From the NCBI GenBank assembly GCA_029780695.1, contig JAKOYD010000041.1, positions 1 through 64,000 of the forward strand: 64,000 nucleotides of DNA, in the 5' to 3' direction. Position 1 is the first letter of the stretch. Every line of letters begins with the position of its first letter. Of this stretch, positions 54,095 to 62,130 are shown piece by piece. The notes under the pieces are model-generated. The model saw only the letters and a list, made by a program, of their open reading frames with translations, was not told the DNA's origin and searched no databases. Source of the DNA: Pseudomonadota bacterium. GTDB lineage: Bacteria > Pseudomonadota > Gammaproteobacteria > Burkholderiales > Burkholderiaceae_C. The position numbers were made by a program, and so were the translations under genes.

Positions 54095-54685
54095 ATGTCC
54101 GTCACTCACCTGCTCTACCTGCACGGCTTTCGCTCGTCTCCGCAGTCGGCCAAGGCGCGCATCGTGGCCGCGCGCGTGGCGGCCGATTTCCCCGGCGTCA
54201 TCTGGTGGTGCCCCCAACTGCCGCCGTCGCCGCGCGACGCCATGGCGCTCATCGACCGCGGCACCGCCGACTGGCCGGCCGCGCGCATGGCCGTGGTGGG
54301 CTCGTCGCTGGGCGGCTTTTATGCCACCTGCGTGGCCGAGCGCCGCGGCTGCCGCGCGGTGGTGCTGAACCCCGCCGTCGACCCGGCGCGCGACCTGGCG
54401 GCGCACGTCGGCGAGCAGACCGCCTGGCACGCGCCCGAGGAGCGCTTTTTCTTCCGCCCCGGCTACGTGGACGAGCTGCGCGCGCTGCAGACCGGCCCGA
54501 TCACGCGGCCCGAGCGCTATTTCGCCGTCATCGCCAAGGGTGACGAGCTGCTGGACTGGCGCGAGATGACGGCCCGCTACCCAGGCGCGACCATCCGCCT
54601 GCTGGAAGGCGGCGACCACGCGCTGAGCGATTTCGACGCGCACCTGGGCGACGTGCTGGACTTTCTGAATCTGGCCACGGAATGA
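54095..54685 (+). CDS. YqiA/UPF0227-type alpha/beta hydrolase
   Basis: Small esterase-like protein of 196 residues. The N-terminal LLYLHGFRSSPQSAKA is the family signature (oxyanion region), the nucleophile Ser is in VGSSLGGFYATCVAE, and RYFAVIAKGDELLD and GGDHALSDF supply the acid and catalytic His. E. coli YqiA hydrolyses short acyl esters. It is divergent from the acetyltransferase gene, and the RNase II-family gene begins about 70 bases after its stop. Confidence 0.87.
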   Translation: MSVTHLLYLHGFRSSPQSAKARIVAARVAADFPGVIWWCPQLPPSPRDAMALIDRGTADWPAARMAVVGSSLGGFYATCVAERRGCRAVVLNPAVDPARDLAAHVGEQTAWHAPEERFFFRPGYVDELRALQTGPITRPERYFAVIAKGDELLDWREMTARYPGATIRLLEGGDHALSDFDAHLGDVLDFLNLATE

Positions 54686-54757
54686 CCGGCCCATCGCCTG
54701 CGGGGTGGCGCACCTGCCACCGTGGTCGGCCCGGGAATGGGACAATCGCCCCCCTCT

Positions 54758-56830
54758 ATGCATGTTCTATTCGACGAAGCCGGCAAGTTTTTGGCCGGCC
54801 GCATTCTTTCCGAAGCCGAGGCCTCGGCGCAGGTCGAGCTGGATTCCGGCAAGCGCGTCAAGGTGAAGGCGGCCAACCAGCTGCTGCGCTTTGATAAACC
54901 CGCGCCGGCCGAGCTGCTGGCCCAGGCGCAGGCGCTGACCGCCGAGATTGAGCTGCCGCTGGCCTGGGAATTCGCGCCCGAGGCCGAGTTTGGCTTTGCC
55001 GAACTGGCGGCCGACTACTTTGGCGGCGCGCCCGACGTGGCCCACCAGGCCGCCATGCTGCTGGCGCTGTACGACGCGCCGCATTACTTCCGCCGCGCCG
55101 GCAAGGGGCGCTTTCGCAAGGCGCCGGCCGACATCGTGGCGCAGGCGCTGGCCGCCATCGAGAAAAAAAAGCAGATCGCCGCGCAGATCGACGCCTGGGC
55201 GGCCGAACTGGCCGCGGGCACCACGCCGCAGCCGATCCGCGACCAGCTCTACCGCATCCTCTTCCGGCCCGACAAGAATGCGCCCGAATACAAGGCCGTG
55301 GTCGAAGCCAGCCGCGCCACGCAGACGGCGCCGCTGGCGCTGCTGCAGCGCGCCGGCGCCATTGAATCGGCCTACCAGTTTCACTGGCAGCGCTTTTTGT
55401 TCGAGAACTTCCCCAAGGGCACGGGCTTTGCGCCGCTGGCGGCGCCGGCCATCACCGACGAGCTGCCGCTGGCCGACGTGCAGGCGTTCTCGATCGACGA
55501 CTCGTCCACCACCGAAATCGACGACGCGCTGTCGCTGCAGGGGCTGGGCAGCGGCACCGTCACACTGGGCATCCACATCGCGGCGCCGGGGCTGGCGGTG
55601 CAGCCGGGCGACGCGCTGGACGAGGTGGCGCGCGCGCGCCTGTCCACCGTGTACATGCCGGGCTACAAGATCACCATGCTGCCGGGCGAGGTGGTGGACG
55701 CCTACACGCTGGGCGAAGGCCGGCCGGTGCCGGCGGTGTCGCTGTACGTGACGCTGGACGAGGCCTCGCTGGACATCCGCGCCACCGAGACGCGCCTGGA
55801 ACGCGTGCCCATCGCCGCCAACCTGCGGCACGACCAGCTCGACCACGTCATCACCACGGCGTGGCTCGACGGCGGCACCAGCGATGATGAAAACGCGGCC
55901 CAGCGCTTGCCCATCAAGCGCGATCAGCTATCATTTTTATATCGATTGGCCAAGCACCTGAAGGCGCGGCGCGAGCAGGTACGCGGCAAGCCCGAGACCT
56001 TCAACCGGCCCGACTACAACTTCAAGCTGGTCGGCCATGACGGCGGCGTGCCCACCGGCGCCGAGCAAGTGGCCATCACCACCCGGGCGCGCGGCGCGCC
56101 GCTGGACCTGATCGTGTCGGAGCTGATGATTCTGGCCAACAGCACCTGGGGCGAATGGCTCAAGGGGCTGGGCGTGCCCGCCATTTACCGCAGCCAGGCC
56201 AGCCTGCTGCCGGGCGTGAAGGTGCGCATGGGCGCCAAGGCGCTGCCGCACGCCGGCATTGGCGTGCCGAGCTACGCCTGGAGCACGTCGCCGCTGCGCC
56301 GCTACGTCGACCTGGTGAACCAGTGGCAGCTGATCGCCGCCGCGCGCCATGGCCGCACCGCCGCGCTGGCGGCGCCGTTCAAGCCCAAGGACGCGCAGCT
56401 GTTCGCCGTCATCAGCGCCTTCGACGCCGCCTACAGCGCCTACAACGCGCACCAGGGCAGCATGGAACGCTTCTGGACGCTGCAATACCTGCGCCAGCAC
56501 GCCGTCCGCGAACTGACGGCCAGCCTGATCAAGGAACAGGCCGGCGGCGCCTGGCTGGCGCGCGCCGACGAGCTGCCGCTGGTCTTCACCGTGATGGGCG
56601 CGCAGGGCCTGCCGCGCGGCACCCGGGTGCGCGTGAAGCTGGGCGACATCGACGACATCGCCCTGGACGTGGGCGGCACCGTGATCGACGTGCTGGACGC
56701 CGACGCGCCCGGCGCGACCACCGCCGACACGGCCGAAGACGACGACGACGAGGCCGCCGCCGGGCCCATCGCCATCGCCGTGGACGTGAGCGAAACCGGG
56801 GGCGACAGCGCCGATAATCCGTCCCCGTGA
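54758..56830 (+). CDS. RNase II-family exoribonuclease (RNB domain)
   Basis: Exoribonuclease-like protein of 690 residues. The RNB catalytic domain starts near residue 245 with the signature FSIDDSSTTEIDDALSL, whose acidic residues bind Mg; GIHIAAPGLAVQPGD, ARLSTVYMPGYKITMLPGEVVD and SYAWSTSPLRRYVDLVNQWQL are further family blocks. The N-terminal part lacks a clear cold-shock domain. A dispersed repeat (55898-55950) is read in frame within AAQRLPIKRDQLSFLYRLAKH. The tail is Asp/Ala-rich. The start ATG at 54758 follows a weak CCCC leader; the stop overlaps the next gene. Confidence 0.9.
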   Translation: MHVLFDEAGKFLAGRILSEAEASAQVELDSGKRVKVKAANQLLRFDKPAPAELLAQAQALTAEIELPLAWEFAPEAEFGFAELAADYFGGAPDVAHQAAMLLALYDAPHYFRRAGKGRFRKAPADIVAQALAAIEKKKQIAAQIDAWAAELAAGTTPQPIRDQLYRILFRPDKNAPEYKAVVEASRATQTAPLALLQRAGAIESAYQFHWQRFLFENFPKGTGFAPLAAPAITDELPLADVQAFSIDDSSTTEIDDALSLQGLGSGTVTLGIHIAAPGLAVQPGDALDEVARARLSTVYMPGYKITMLPGEVVDAYTLGEGRPVPAVSLYVTLDEASLDIRATETRLERVPIAANLRHDQLDHVITTAWLDGGTSDDENAAQRLPIKRDQLSFLYRLAKHLKARREQVRGKPETFNRPDYNFKLVGHDGGVPTGAEQVAITTRARGAPLDLIVSELMILANSTWGEWLKGLGVPAIYRSQASLLPGVKVRMGAKALPHAGIGVPSYAWSTSPLRRYVDLVNQWQLIAAARHGRTAALAAPFKPKDAQLFAVISAFDAAYSAYNAHQGSMERFWTLQYLRQHAVRELTASLIKEQAGGAWLARADELPLVFTVMGAQGLPRGTRVRVKLGDIDDIALDVGGTVIDVLDADAPGATTADTAEDDDDEAAAGPIAIAVDVSETGGDSADNPSP
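55898..55950 (-). repeat. Dispersed GATAGCTG repeat inside the RNB gene
   Basis: Minus strand: AATCGATATAAAAATGATAG, CTGATCGCGCTTG, a 5-base spacer, CAAGCGCTGGGCC. Complete and well preserved, inside the conserved RNB domain coding region. Confidence 0.75.
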
Positions 56831-57744
56831 TGCCGCACGCCCTGCGCCTACCGTCGCTCCGCACGCTGACCACGCTGCAGTGGGCGCTGGGGCTTTCGGT
56901 GCTGCTGCACGCGGTGCTGATCACGGTGCGCTTTGTCGACCCGGAAGGCTTTCGCCGCGTGTTCGAGCAGACCACGCTCGACGTCATCCTGGTCAACGCC
57001 GAATCCGACGCCAAGCCCGACAAGGCGCAGGCGATTGCGCAGTCCACCTTGGCGGGCGGGGGCGACGCGGCCGACAAGCGCATCGTCAGCACGCCGCTGC
57101 CACCCAGCGTGCGCGACAGCCAGGGCGACTCCCCCGTCAACGAGAACCAGCGCCGCATCGACAGCATGCTGGAGCAGCAGGAACAGCTGCTGGCCCAGGT
57201 GCGCCAGCAACTGGCGTCGCTGCCGCAGGTCGATCCGCAGCGCGTGGCGCAAGACCCCGAGGCGCAGGCGCAGGAAGAACGCCGCCAGCAACTGGCGCGC
57301 CTGCTGGCCGCCATCGAAAAGCGCGTCGAAGAAGAAAACTCGCGCCCGCGCAAGCGCTTTCTCAGCCCCGCCACGCTGGGCGCCACCTACGCCGTGTACT
57401 ACGACGAAATGCGCCGCCGCATCGAGGCCGAGGGCACGGCCCACTTCCCCCAAGTGGCCGGGCGCAGGCTGTATGGCGAGCTGCTGATGGCTCTGCTCAT
57501 CAACCACGACGGCCGCATCCTGGACGCGCGGGTGGTGCAAGGTTCGGGCAACCGCAACCTGGACAAGCTGGCCGAACTCATCGCCAGCCGCGCCGCGCCC
57601 TTCGGGCCGTTCACCCCGGCCATGCGCAAGGACACCGACCAGTTCGACGTCACCGCGCGCTTCAAGTTCACGCACGAGCAGACGCTGGAAACCACGCTGC
57701 AGGCCGACCCGCTCACCACCACCACCGTGCGGGAGATCAAGTGA
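56830..57744 (+). CDS. TonB C-terminal domain protein
   Basis: A 304-residue envelope protein with one N-terminal membrane helix (about residues 17-35, LQWALGLSVLLHAVLITVRF), a coiled-coil-like Gln/Glu/Arg-rich middle (about 100-165: NQRRIDSMLEQQEQLLAQVRQQ) and a TonB-like C-terminal domain (about 195-285, with YGELLMALLINHDGRILDARVVQGSGN). It may energise outer-membrane transport, but no exbB/exbD genes are present here, so a structural role is possible. The ATG at 56830 overlaps the stop of the RNB gene (TGATG); a GTG one codon earlier is in frame. mtgA begins 42 bases after it. Confidence 0.83.
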   Translation: MPHALRLPSLRTLTTLQWALGLSVLLHAVLITVRFVDPEGFRRVFEQTTLDVILVNAESDAKPDKAQAIAQSTLAGGGDAADKRIVSTPLPPSVRDSQGDSPVNENQRRIDSMLEQQEQLLAQVRQQLASLPQVDPQRVAQDPEAQAQEERRQQLARLLAAIEKRVEEENSRPRKRFLSPATLGATYAVYYDEMRRRIEAEGTAHFPQVAGRRLYGELLMALLINHDGRILDARVVQGSGNRNLDKLAELIASRAAPFGPFTPAMRKDTDQFDVTARFKFTHEQTLETTLQADPLTTTTVREIK

Positions 57745-57786
57745 CGCTCGCCCTTGCGGGCCAGCCCGTCACCCCGGGGCGACGCC

Positions 57787-58512
57787 ATGCGTAACCTGGG
57801 CCGCTGGCTACTGCTGGCGCTGCTGGGCACGCTGCTGCTGCAGCTGTTCTTCATCGGCCGCGTGGCGCTGATGGCGTGGCTCGACCCGCGCTCGACCACG
57901 GTGCAGCGCTCCGAAGCATGGCGGCTGGCAACCGCGGGCGAGCTGCACTGGCGGCAGGAATGGCGCGACTACGACCAGATTTCCGACCACCTGAAACGCG
58001 CCGTCATCGCGGCGGAAGACGACGATTTCGTCAACCACGAAGGCGTGGACTGGGAAGCCATCGACCAGGCCTGGCAGCGCAACGCCAAGGCCGAAGAAGC
58101 CGCCGCCCAGCGCGCGGCGCAGAACCGGCCCGCGCGGCCGGTGCGCATCCGCGGTGGCTCCACCATCACGCAGCAACTGGCCAAGAACCTGCTGCTGTCG
58201 GGCGAACGCACGCTGCCGCGCAAGGGGCAGGAACTGGTGCTGGCCTACGCGCTGGAGCACCTGCTGTCCAAGCGCCGCATCCTGGAGATCTACCTCAACC
58301 ACGTCGAGTGGGGCGAAGGCGTGTTCGGCGCCGAAGCCGCCGCGCAGCACTACTTCAGAAAGAGCGCCGGCCAACTCACCGCGTGGGAAGCGGCCCGCCT
58401 GGCCGTCATGCTGCCGCGCCCGCGCTACTTCGAAAAGCAGCCGCGCTCGGCCTACCTCAACAGCCGCACCAGCACCATCGTGGCGCGCATGCGCAGCGCT
58501 GAGTTGCCCTGA
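57787..58512 (+). CDS. mtgA: Monofunctional peptidoglycan glycosyltransferase MtgA
   Basis: Inner-membrane GT51 enzyme of 241 residues that polymerises lipid II. A single N-terminal membrane helix (about 5-30) precedes the catalytic core: AVIAAEDDDFVNHEGVDWEAI (catalytic Glu in AAEDDDF), GGSTITQQLAKNLLLSGERTLPRKGQE and the conserved KRRILEIYLNHVEWGEGVFGAEAAAQHYF. A short charged insert (QRNAKAEEAAAQRAAQNRP) lies before GGST. The gene follows the TonB-like gene; in many relatives aroE sits between them, and it is absent here. Confidence 0.95.
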   Translation: MRNLGRWLLLALLGTLLLQLFFIGRVALMAWLDPRSTTVQRSEAWRLATAGELHWRQEWRDYDQISDHLKRAVIAAEDDDFVNHEGVDWEAIDQAWQRNAKAEEAAAQRAAQNRPARPVRIRGGSTITQQLAKNLLLSGERTLPRKGQELVLAYALEHLLSKRRILEIYLNHVEWGEGVFGAEAAAQHYFRKSAGQLTAWEAARLAVMLPRPRYFEKQPRSAYLNSRTSTIVARMRSAELP

Positions 58513-58551
58513 CAAAGAGGGCCGCGCGAGGCGACGCACCGCCGTTCTTTT

Positions 58552-58646
58552 TGAACGCAAAGGACGCACAGATCGCGCAGCAGTCGCAGAAATACATTTG
58601 CAGATCTTCAGCGTCTTTTGCGAATCCTTCGCGCCCGTTGCGTTCA
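58552..58646. repeat. Imperfect inverted repeat in the mtgA-ruvC gap
   Basis: TGAACGCAAAGGACGC (58552-58567) matches, in inverted form, GCGCCCGTTGCGTTCA (58631-58646) at 14 of 16 positions. The middle is T-rich. It resembles the 'gaacgcaaaggacgc' hairpins found in several genomes. The rest of the 220-base gap holds only a dispersed repeat next to ruvC. Confidence 0.5.
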
Positions 58647-58687
58647 GATGCGTTCAGGACAGGCTGGATTCTTGATCAAACGGTCGT

Positions 58688-58733
58688 TGGCGCAGGCCCA
58701 CAAAGCGCAAGCAGCTACATAAAATAGAGCACA
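58688..58733 (-). repeat. Dispersed GATAGCTG repeat abutting the ruvC start
   Basis: Minus strand: GTGCTCTATTTTATGTAGCT then GCTTGCGCTTTGTGGGCCTG. It ends at the ruvC ATG and replaces the normal leader; only a weak AGAG lies before the start. Confidence 0.65.
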
Positions 58734-59269
58734 TGAGAATCCTCGGCATCGATCCTGGCCTGCGCACCACGGGGTTCGGCGTGCTCGATGCCGACGGGCC
58801 GCAGTTGCGTTACGTGGCCAGCGGCGTGATCGAGACCGCCAGCGCGGCGCTGGGCGATCTGCCGGCGCGGCTCAAGCTGATTTTTGACGGCGTGCGCGAA
58901 GTCAGCCGCCGCTACCAGCCTGACGTGGCGGTGGTCGAAATCGTGTTCGTCAACGTGAACCCGCAGGCCACGCTGCTGCTGGGCCAGGCGCGCGGCGCCT
59001 GCCTGACGGCGCTGGTGTCGTCCGAACTGGCGGTAGCCGAATACACCGCGCTGCAGATGAAGCAGGCCGTTGCCGGCCACGGCAAGGCGGCCAAGTCGCA
59101 GGTGCAGGCCATGGTGCAGCGCCTGCTATCGCTGCCCGCCGCACCCCGGCCCGACGCCGCCGACGCGTTGGGCCTGGCCATCACGCACGCGCACGCCGGA
59201 CGCACGGTGGCGCTGCTGCAGGCCGCGGGCGCGGGGCGAACCACGGCCAGCATGTACCGGCGCCGCTGA
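58733..59269 (+). CDS. ruvC: Holliday junction resolvase RuvC
   Basis: RuvC cuts Holliday junctions in recombination repair, acting with RuvAB. The four metal-binding acids are at the expected positions: D7 (LGIDPGL), E69 (VVEIVFVN), D141 and D144 ([11 protein letters not shown]), with the same spacing as D7/E66/D138/D141 in E. coli. The 178-residue length is normal. ruvA and ruvB are not adjacent within the window. The start lies directly against a dispersed repeat copy. Confidence 0.95.
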   Translation: MRILGIDPGLRTTGFGVLDADGPQLRYVASGVIETASAALGDLPARLKLIFDGVREVSRRYQPDVAVVEIVFVNVNPQATLLLGQARGACLTALVSSELAVAEYTALQMKQAVAGHGKAAKSQVQAMVQRLLSLPAAPRPDAADALGLAITHAHAGRTVALLQAAGAGRTTASMYRRR

Positions 59270-59326
59270 GGCGCGCAATGCGTCCGGGTGCGTGGCCCGG
59301 CGGGCGTGAAGGGTTGCGAATCAAAC

Positions 59327-59386
59327 ATGCCGCCAGCGCTTGCCAGAAGCGCGCCGGCAGCTACACTTTTTGAAGCAATTGCACGC
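59327..59386 (-). repeat. Dispersed GATAGCTG repeat in the ruvC-lpxC gap
   Basis: Minus strand: GCAATTGCTTCAAAAAGTGT, AGCTGCCGGCGCGCTTCTGG, CAAGCGCTGGCGGC. Full-length copy in the gap between convergent ruvC and lpxC. Confidence 0.75.
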
Positions 59387-59403
59387 CCGCCACGGCGCGC
59401 CGG

Positions 59404-60333
59404 CTACCAGGCGCGCGACAGTTGCGCGAAGCCGGCGGGTGCCTTGCGCTCGTCCTCGAAGCTGACGATGTCGTACGCGTCGTCCTGCGCCAGCAGCGCG
59501 CGCAGCAGCTTGTTGTTGAGCGCGTGGCCCGAGCGAAAAGCGCTGTAGGCGGCCAGCAAGGGGCGGCCGACGCAGTACAGGTCGCCAATGGCGTCGAGCA
59601 TCTTGTGCTTGGCAAATTCCTCGGCGTAGCGCAGGCCGTCGGCATTGAGCACGCGGGTATCGTCCATGACGATGGCGTTGTCCAGTCCGCCGCCCAGCGC
59701 CAGGCCATTGGCGCGCATCATGTCCAGGTCCTTGCTGAAGGCGAAGGTGCGGGCGCGCGCGATGTCGCGGCTGTAGCGGCCCGATCCCATGTCGAACTCG
59801 ACGCGCTGCACCGTGGCGTCGACCACCGGGTGTTGAAAGTCGATCTCGAAGCTGAGCGTGAAACCGTGGTGCGGGTCGAGCCGCGCCCACTTGAGCTGGT
59901 CGCCCTCGCCTTCGCGCACTTCGACCGGCTGGGTCACGCGCAGAAACCGGCGCGGCGCCTTCTGCAATTCAATGCCGGCGCTTTGCAGCAGGTAGACAAA
60001 GGACGAGGCCGAGCCGTCGAGGATGGGTACTTCCTCGGCCGTGATGTCGATGTAGAGGTTGTCCAGACCCAGGCCAGAGCAGGCCGACATCAGGTGTTCC
60101 ACCGTGCGCACGCGGGCGCCGCCGGACGACAGCGTCGACGCGAGGCGCGTGTCGGTCACCGCCAGCGCGCTGACCGGAATGTCGACCGGCTCGGGCAAAT
60201 CGACGCGCCTGAACACGATCCCGGTGTCGGGCGGCGCGGGCCGCAGCGTCAACTCGACCCGGTCGCCGCTGTGCAGGCCCACGCCCACGGCGCGAGTGAG
60301 GGACTTCAGGGTGCGTTGCGCAAGCATGCCCAT
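59404..60333 (-). CDS. lpxC: UDP-3-O-acyl-N-acetylglucosamine deacetylase
   Basis: LpxC carries out the committed step of lipid A synthesis, removing acetate from UDP-3-O-acyl-GlcNAc with a zinc ion. The zinc ligands and catalytic residues are visible: RTVEHLMSA (first His) and the [11 protein letters not shown] block (His and Asp). The N-terminus [18 protein letters not shown] is the standard family opening. GAGG lies eleven bases before the ATG at 60333; a second ATG two codons on (60327) matches the family N-terminus equally well. It lies 299 bases behind ftsZ, at the end of the division cluster, its usual place. Confidence 0.95.
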   Translation of the reverse strand: MGMLAQRTLKSLTRAVGVGLHSGDRVELTLRPAPPDTGIVFRRVDLPEPVDIPVSALAVTDTRLASTLSSGGARVRTVEHLMSACSGLGLDNLYIDITAEEVPILDGSASSFVYLLQSAGIELQKAPRRFLRVTQPVEVREGEGDQLKWARLDPHHGFTLSFEIDFQHPVVDATVQRVEFDMGSGRYSRDIARARTFAFSKDLDMMRANGLALGGGLDNAIVMDDTRVLNADGLRYAEEFAKHKMLDAIGDLYCVGRPLLAAYSAFRSGHALNNKLLRALLAQDDAYDIVSFEDERKAPAGFAQLSRAW

Positions 60334-60377
60334 ATTTTAGATCGCCTCACGACAACCTGCTCTGCGACCAAATACCG

Positions 60378-60430
60378 ACAGAGCGCCCGTAGATACAACG
60401 CGAGCAGCTATCGATCTAGTAGCGCAACGC
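60378..60430 (-). repeat. Dispersed GATAGCTG repeat upstream of lpxC
   Basis: Minus strand: GCGTTGCGCTACTAGATCGA, TAGCTGCTCGCGTTG, then GGGCGCTC. A somewhat diverged copy in the ftsZ-lpxC gap. Confidence 0.55.
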
Positions 60431-60463
60431 ATCAAATCGCGCAACGCCATCGCGAGGGCTCCT

Positions 60464-60550
60464 GCGGAAGGGCTTGGCCCGCCCGCTGGACGCGCCCCCC
60501 GGACGGGGGGTGGCGAAACAACGCGAAGCGTGTGGAGCCTGGGGGCGAGC
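60464..60550 (-). repeat. GC-rich hairpin repeat, copy 1 (ftsZ-lpxC gap)
   Basis: Plus-strand parts: GCGGAAGGGCTTGGCC, CGCCCGCTGGACGCG, a CCCCCC/GGGGGG stem and ACGCGAAGCGTGTGG with CCTGGGGG. It is followed by a second, tandem copy at 60560. Confidence 0.6.
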
Positions 60551-60559
60551 CATGATGCC

Positions 60560-60628
60560 GCGGAAGGCTTTGCCGCCCGCTGGGCGCGCCCCCTTGATGG
60601 GGAGGTGCGCAGCGCCTCGGGGGGTGGG
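60560..60628 (-). repeat. GC-rich hairpin repeat, copy 2, directly behind ftsZ
   Basis: Plus-strand parts: GCGGAAGGCTTTGCCGCCCG, CTGGGCGCGCCCCCTTGATG, GGGAGGTGCGCAGCGCCTCG and GGGGGTGGG. It ends four bases from the ftsZ stop codon, so it lies in the 3' untranslated part of the ftsZ message. Confidence 0.65.
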
Positions 60629-60632
60629 CCGA

Positions 60633-61850
60633 TCAATCCGCCTGCTTGCGCAGGAACGCCGGAATCTCGAAGTCGTCCATGCCGCCCGACGCCAGCGCGT
60701 CCACCCGCGCGGCCGCGTGCGTGCGGTCGGCGCGCGGGCTGGTCCACACGCGCGGCACGATGGTCTGGTCGTAGCTGGTGGCGCCAGCGCCGCCCACAGC
60801 GGGGTTCATCGTCGGCACGTGGAAGGGCACGTTGTCGGTGCCGGTGCGCAGGCCGCCCTGCACCACCGTGATGGGCTGGCGGCGCGCGCCCTGGCGCGAC
60901 AGGCCCGTGGCCAGCACGGTGACGCGGATCTCGTCGCCCAGCGAATCGTCGTAGGCCGCGCCGTAGATGACGTGCGCGTCCGGCGAGGCGTAGGCGCGGA
61001 TGGTGTTCATCGCTTCCTTCGACTCGTTCAGCTTGAGCGTGCCCTTGGACGCGGTGACCAGCACCAGCACGCCCTTGGCGCCCGACAGGTCGATGCCTTC
61101 CAGCAGCGGGCAGGCCACGGCCTGCTCGGCGGCAATGCGGGCGCGGTCGGGGCCGCTGGCGGTGGCCGTGCCCATCATGGCCTTGCCCGGCTCGCCCATC
61201 ACGGTGCGCACGTCCTCGAAGTCGACGTTGACGTTGCCGTAGTTGTTGATGATTTCGGCGATGCCGCCGACGGCGTTCTTCAGCACGTCGTTGGCTTGGG
61301 CAAAGGCTTCTTCCTGGGTGATGTCATCGCCCAGCACTTCGAGCAGTTTCTCGTTCAGCACCACCACCAGCGAATCGACGTTGGCTTCGAGCTCGGCCAG
61401 GCCGGCTTCGGCGTTGGTCATGCGGCGGCCGCCTTCCCAGTCGAACGGCTTGGTGACCACGGCGACGGTGAGGATGCCCATGTCCTTGGCGATGCGCGCG
61501 ATGACGGGCGCCGCGCCGGTGCCGGTGCCGCCGCCCATGCCGGCGGTGATGAACAGCATGTGCGCGCCACGGATCGCCTGGCGGATGTCGTCGGACGCGG
61601 CCTCGGCGGCCTCGCGGCCCTTGTCGGGCTTGCTGCCGGCGCCCAGGCCGCTGTTGCCCAGCTGGATGCTGGTGCTGGCCAGCGTGCGGCTGAGCGCCTG
61701 CGCATCGGTGTTGGCGCACACGAATTCGACACCGTTGACCTGGCGCGAGATCATGTGGTCAACCGCATTGCTGCCGCCGCCGCCCACGCCGATCACCTTG
61801 ATCTGGGTGCCCGCGTGGAATCCGTCCGTCTCAATCATCTCGATGCTCAT
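60633..61850 (-). CDS. ftsZ: Cell division protein FtsZ
   Basis: Tubulin-like GTPase that forms the division ring, 405 residues. The GTP-binding signature GGGTGTG is at 106-112 (AGMGGGTGTGAAP), preceded by VIGVGGGGSNAV and followed by the T7-loop region. After the globular core comes a variable linker and the conserved C-terminal peptide DDFEIPAFLRKQAD, which binds FtsA and ZipA. AAGGAG lies upstream of the ATG at 61850. It follows ftsA at 280 bases, with a GC-rich repeat in between. Confidence 0.97.
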   Translation of the reverse strand: MSIEMIETDGFHAGTQIKVIGVGGGGSNAVDHMISRQVNGVEFVCANTDAQALSRTLASTSIQLGNSGLGAGSKPDKGREAAEAASDDIRQAIRGAHMLFITAGMGGGTGTGAAPVIARIAKDMGILTVAVVTKPFDWEGGRRMTNAEAGLAELEANVDSLVVVLNEKLLEVLGDDITQEEAFAQANDVLKNAVGGIAEIINNYGNVNVDFEDVRTVMGEPGKAMMGTATASGPDRARIAAEQAVACPLLEGIDLSGAKGVLVLVTASKGTLKLNESKEAMNTIRAYASPDAHVIYGAAYDDSLGDEIRVTVLATGLSRQGARRQPITVVQGGLRTGTDNVPFHVPTMNPAVGGAGATSYDQTIVPRVWTSPRADRTHAAARVDALASGGMDDFEIPAFLRKQAD

Positions 61851-62130
61851 GGTGTCACTCCTTGTCTGCCTGCAGTTGCCGTGAATGGAAAGAAATTGAA
61901 ATTGCCGTGTGGTTTGCCGACCTGATGCCCTGATGCACCTACCGAACGGGCCCAGGCCGGTGGCCCCGTGCTTCGCCAAAAATTTTTCATCAACCCCTCC
62001 GGCCGCGAAGCAGGCCCTTCGAAAGGCTGCGGAGCAAGCCATCCGCGAAACGCCGTGGAACGGGCTTGGCCTGGCCACTGGCGTTGTCCCCCCTTCAGGG
62101 GGGAAGGCGCGAAGCGACTCAGGGGGGTCA
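61851..62130. other. ftsA-ftsZ gap with AT palindrome and repeat
   Basis: The 280-base gap holds a run AAAAATTTTT (61979-61988) and a GC-rich hairpin repeat at its ftsA end. The gap probably carries an ftsZ promoter, as in other species; none was fixed by eye. Confidence 0.4.
62057..62129 (-). repeat. GC-rich hairpin repeat, copy 3, directly behind ftsA
   Basis: Plus-strand parts: GGAACGGGCTTGGCCTGGCC, TCCCCCCTTCAGGGGGGAAG, GCGCGAAGCG and CTCAGGGGGG. It reaches to one base from the ftsA stop codon. Confidence 0.65.
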
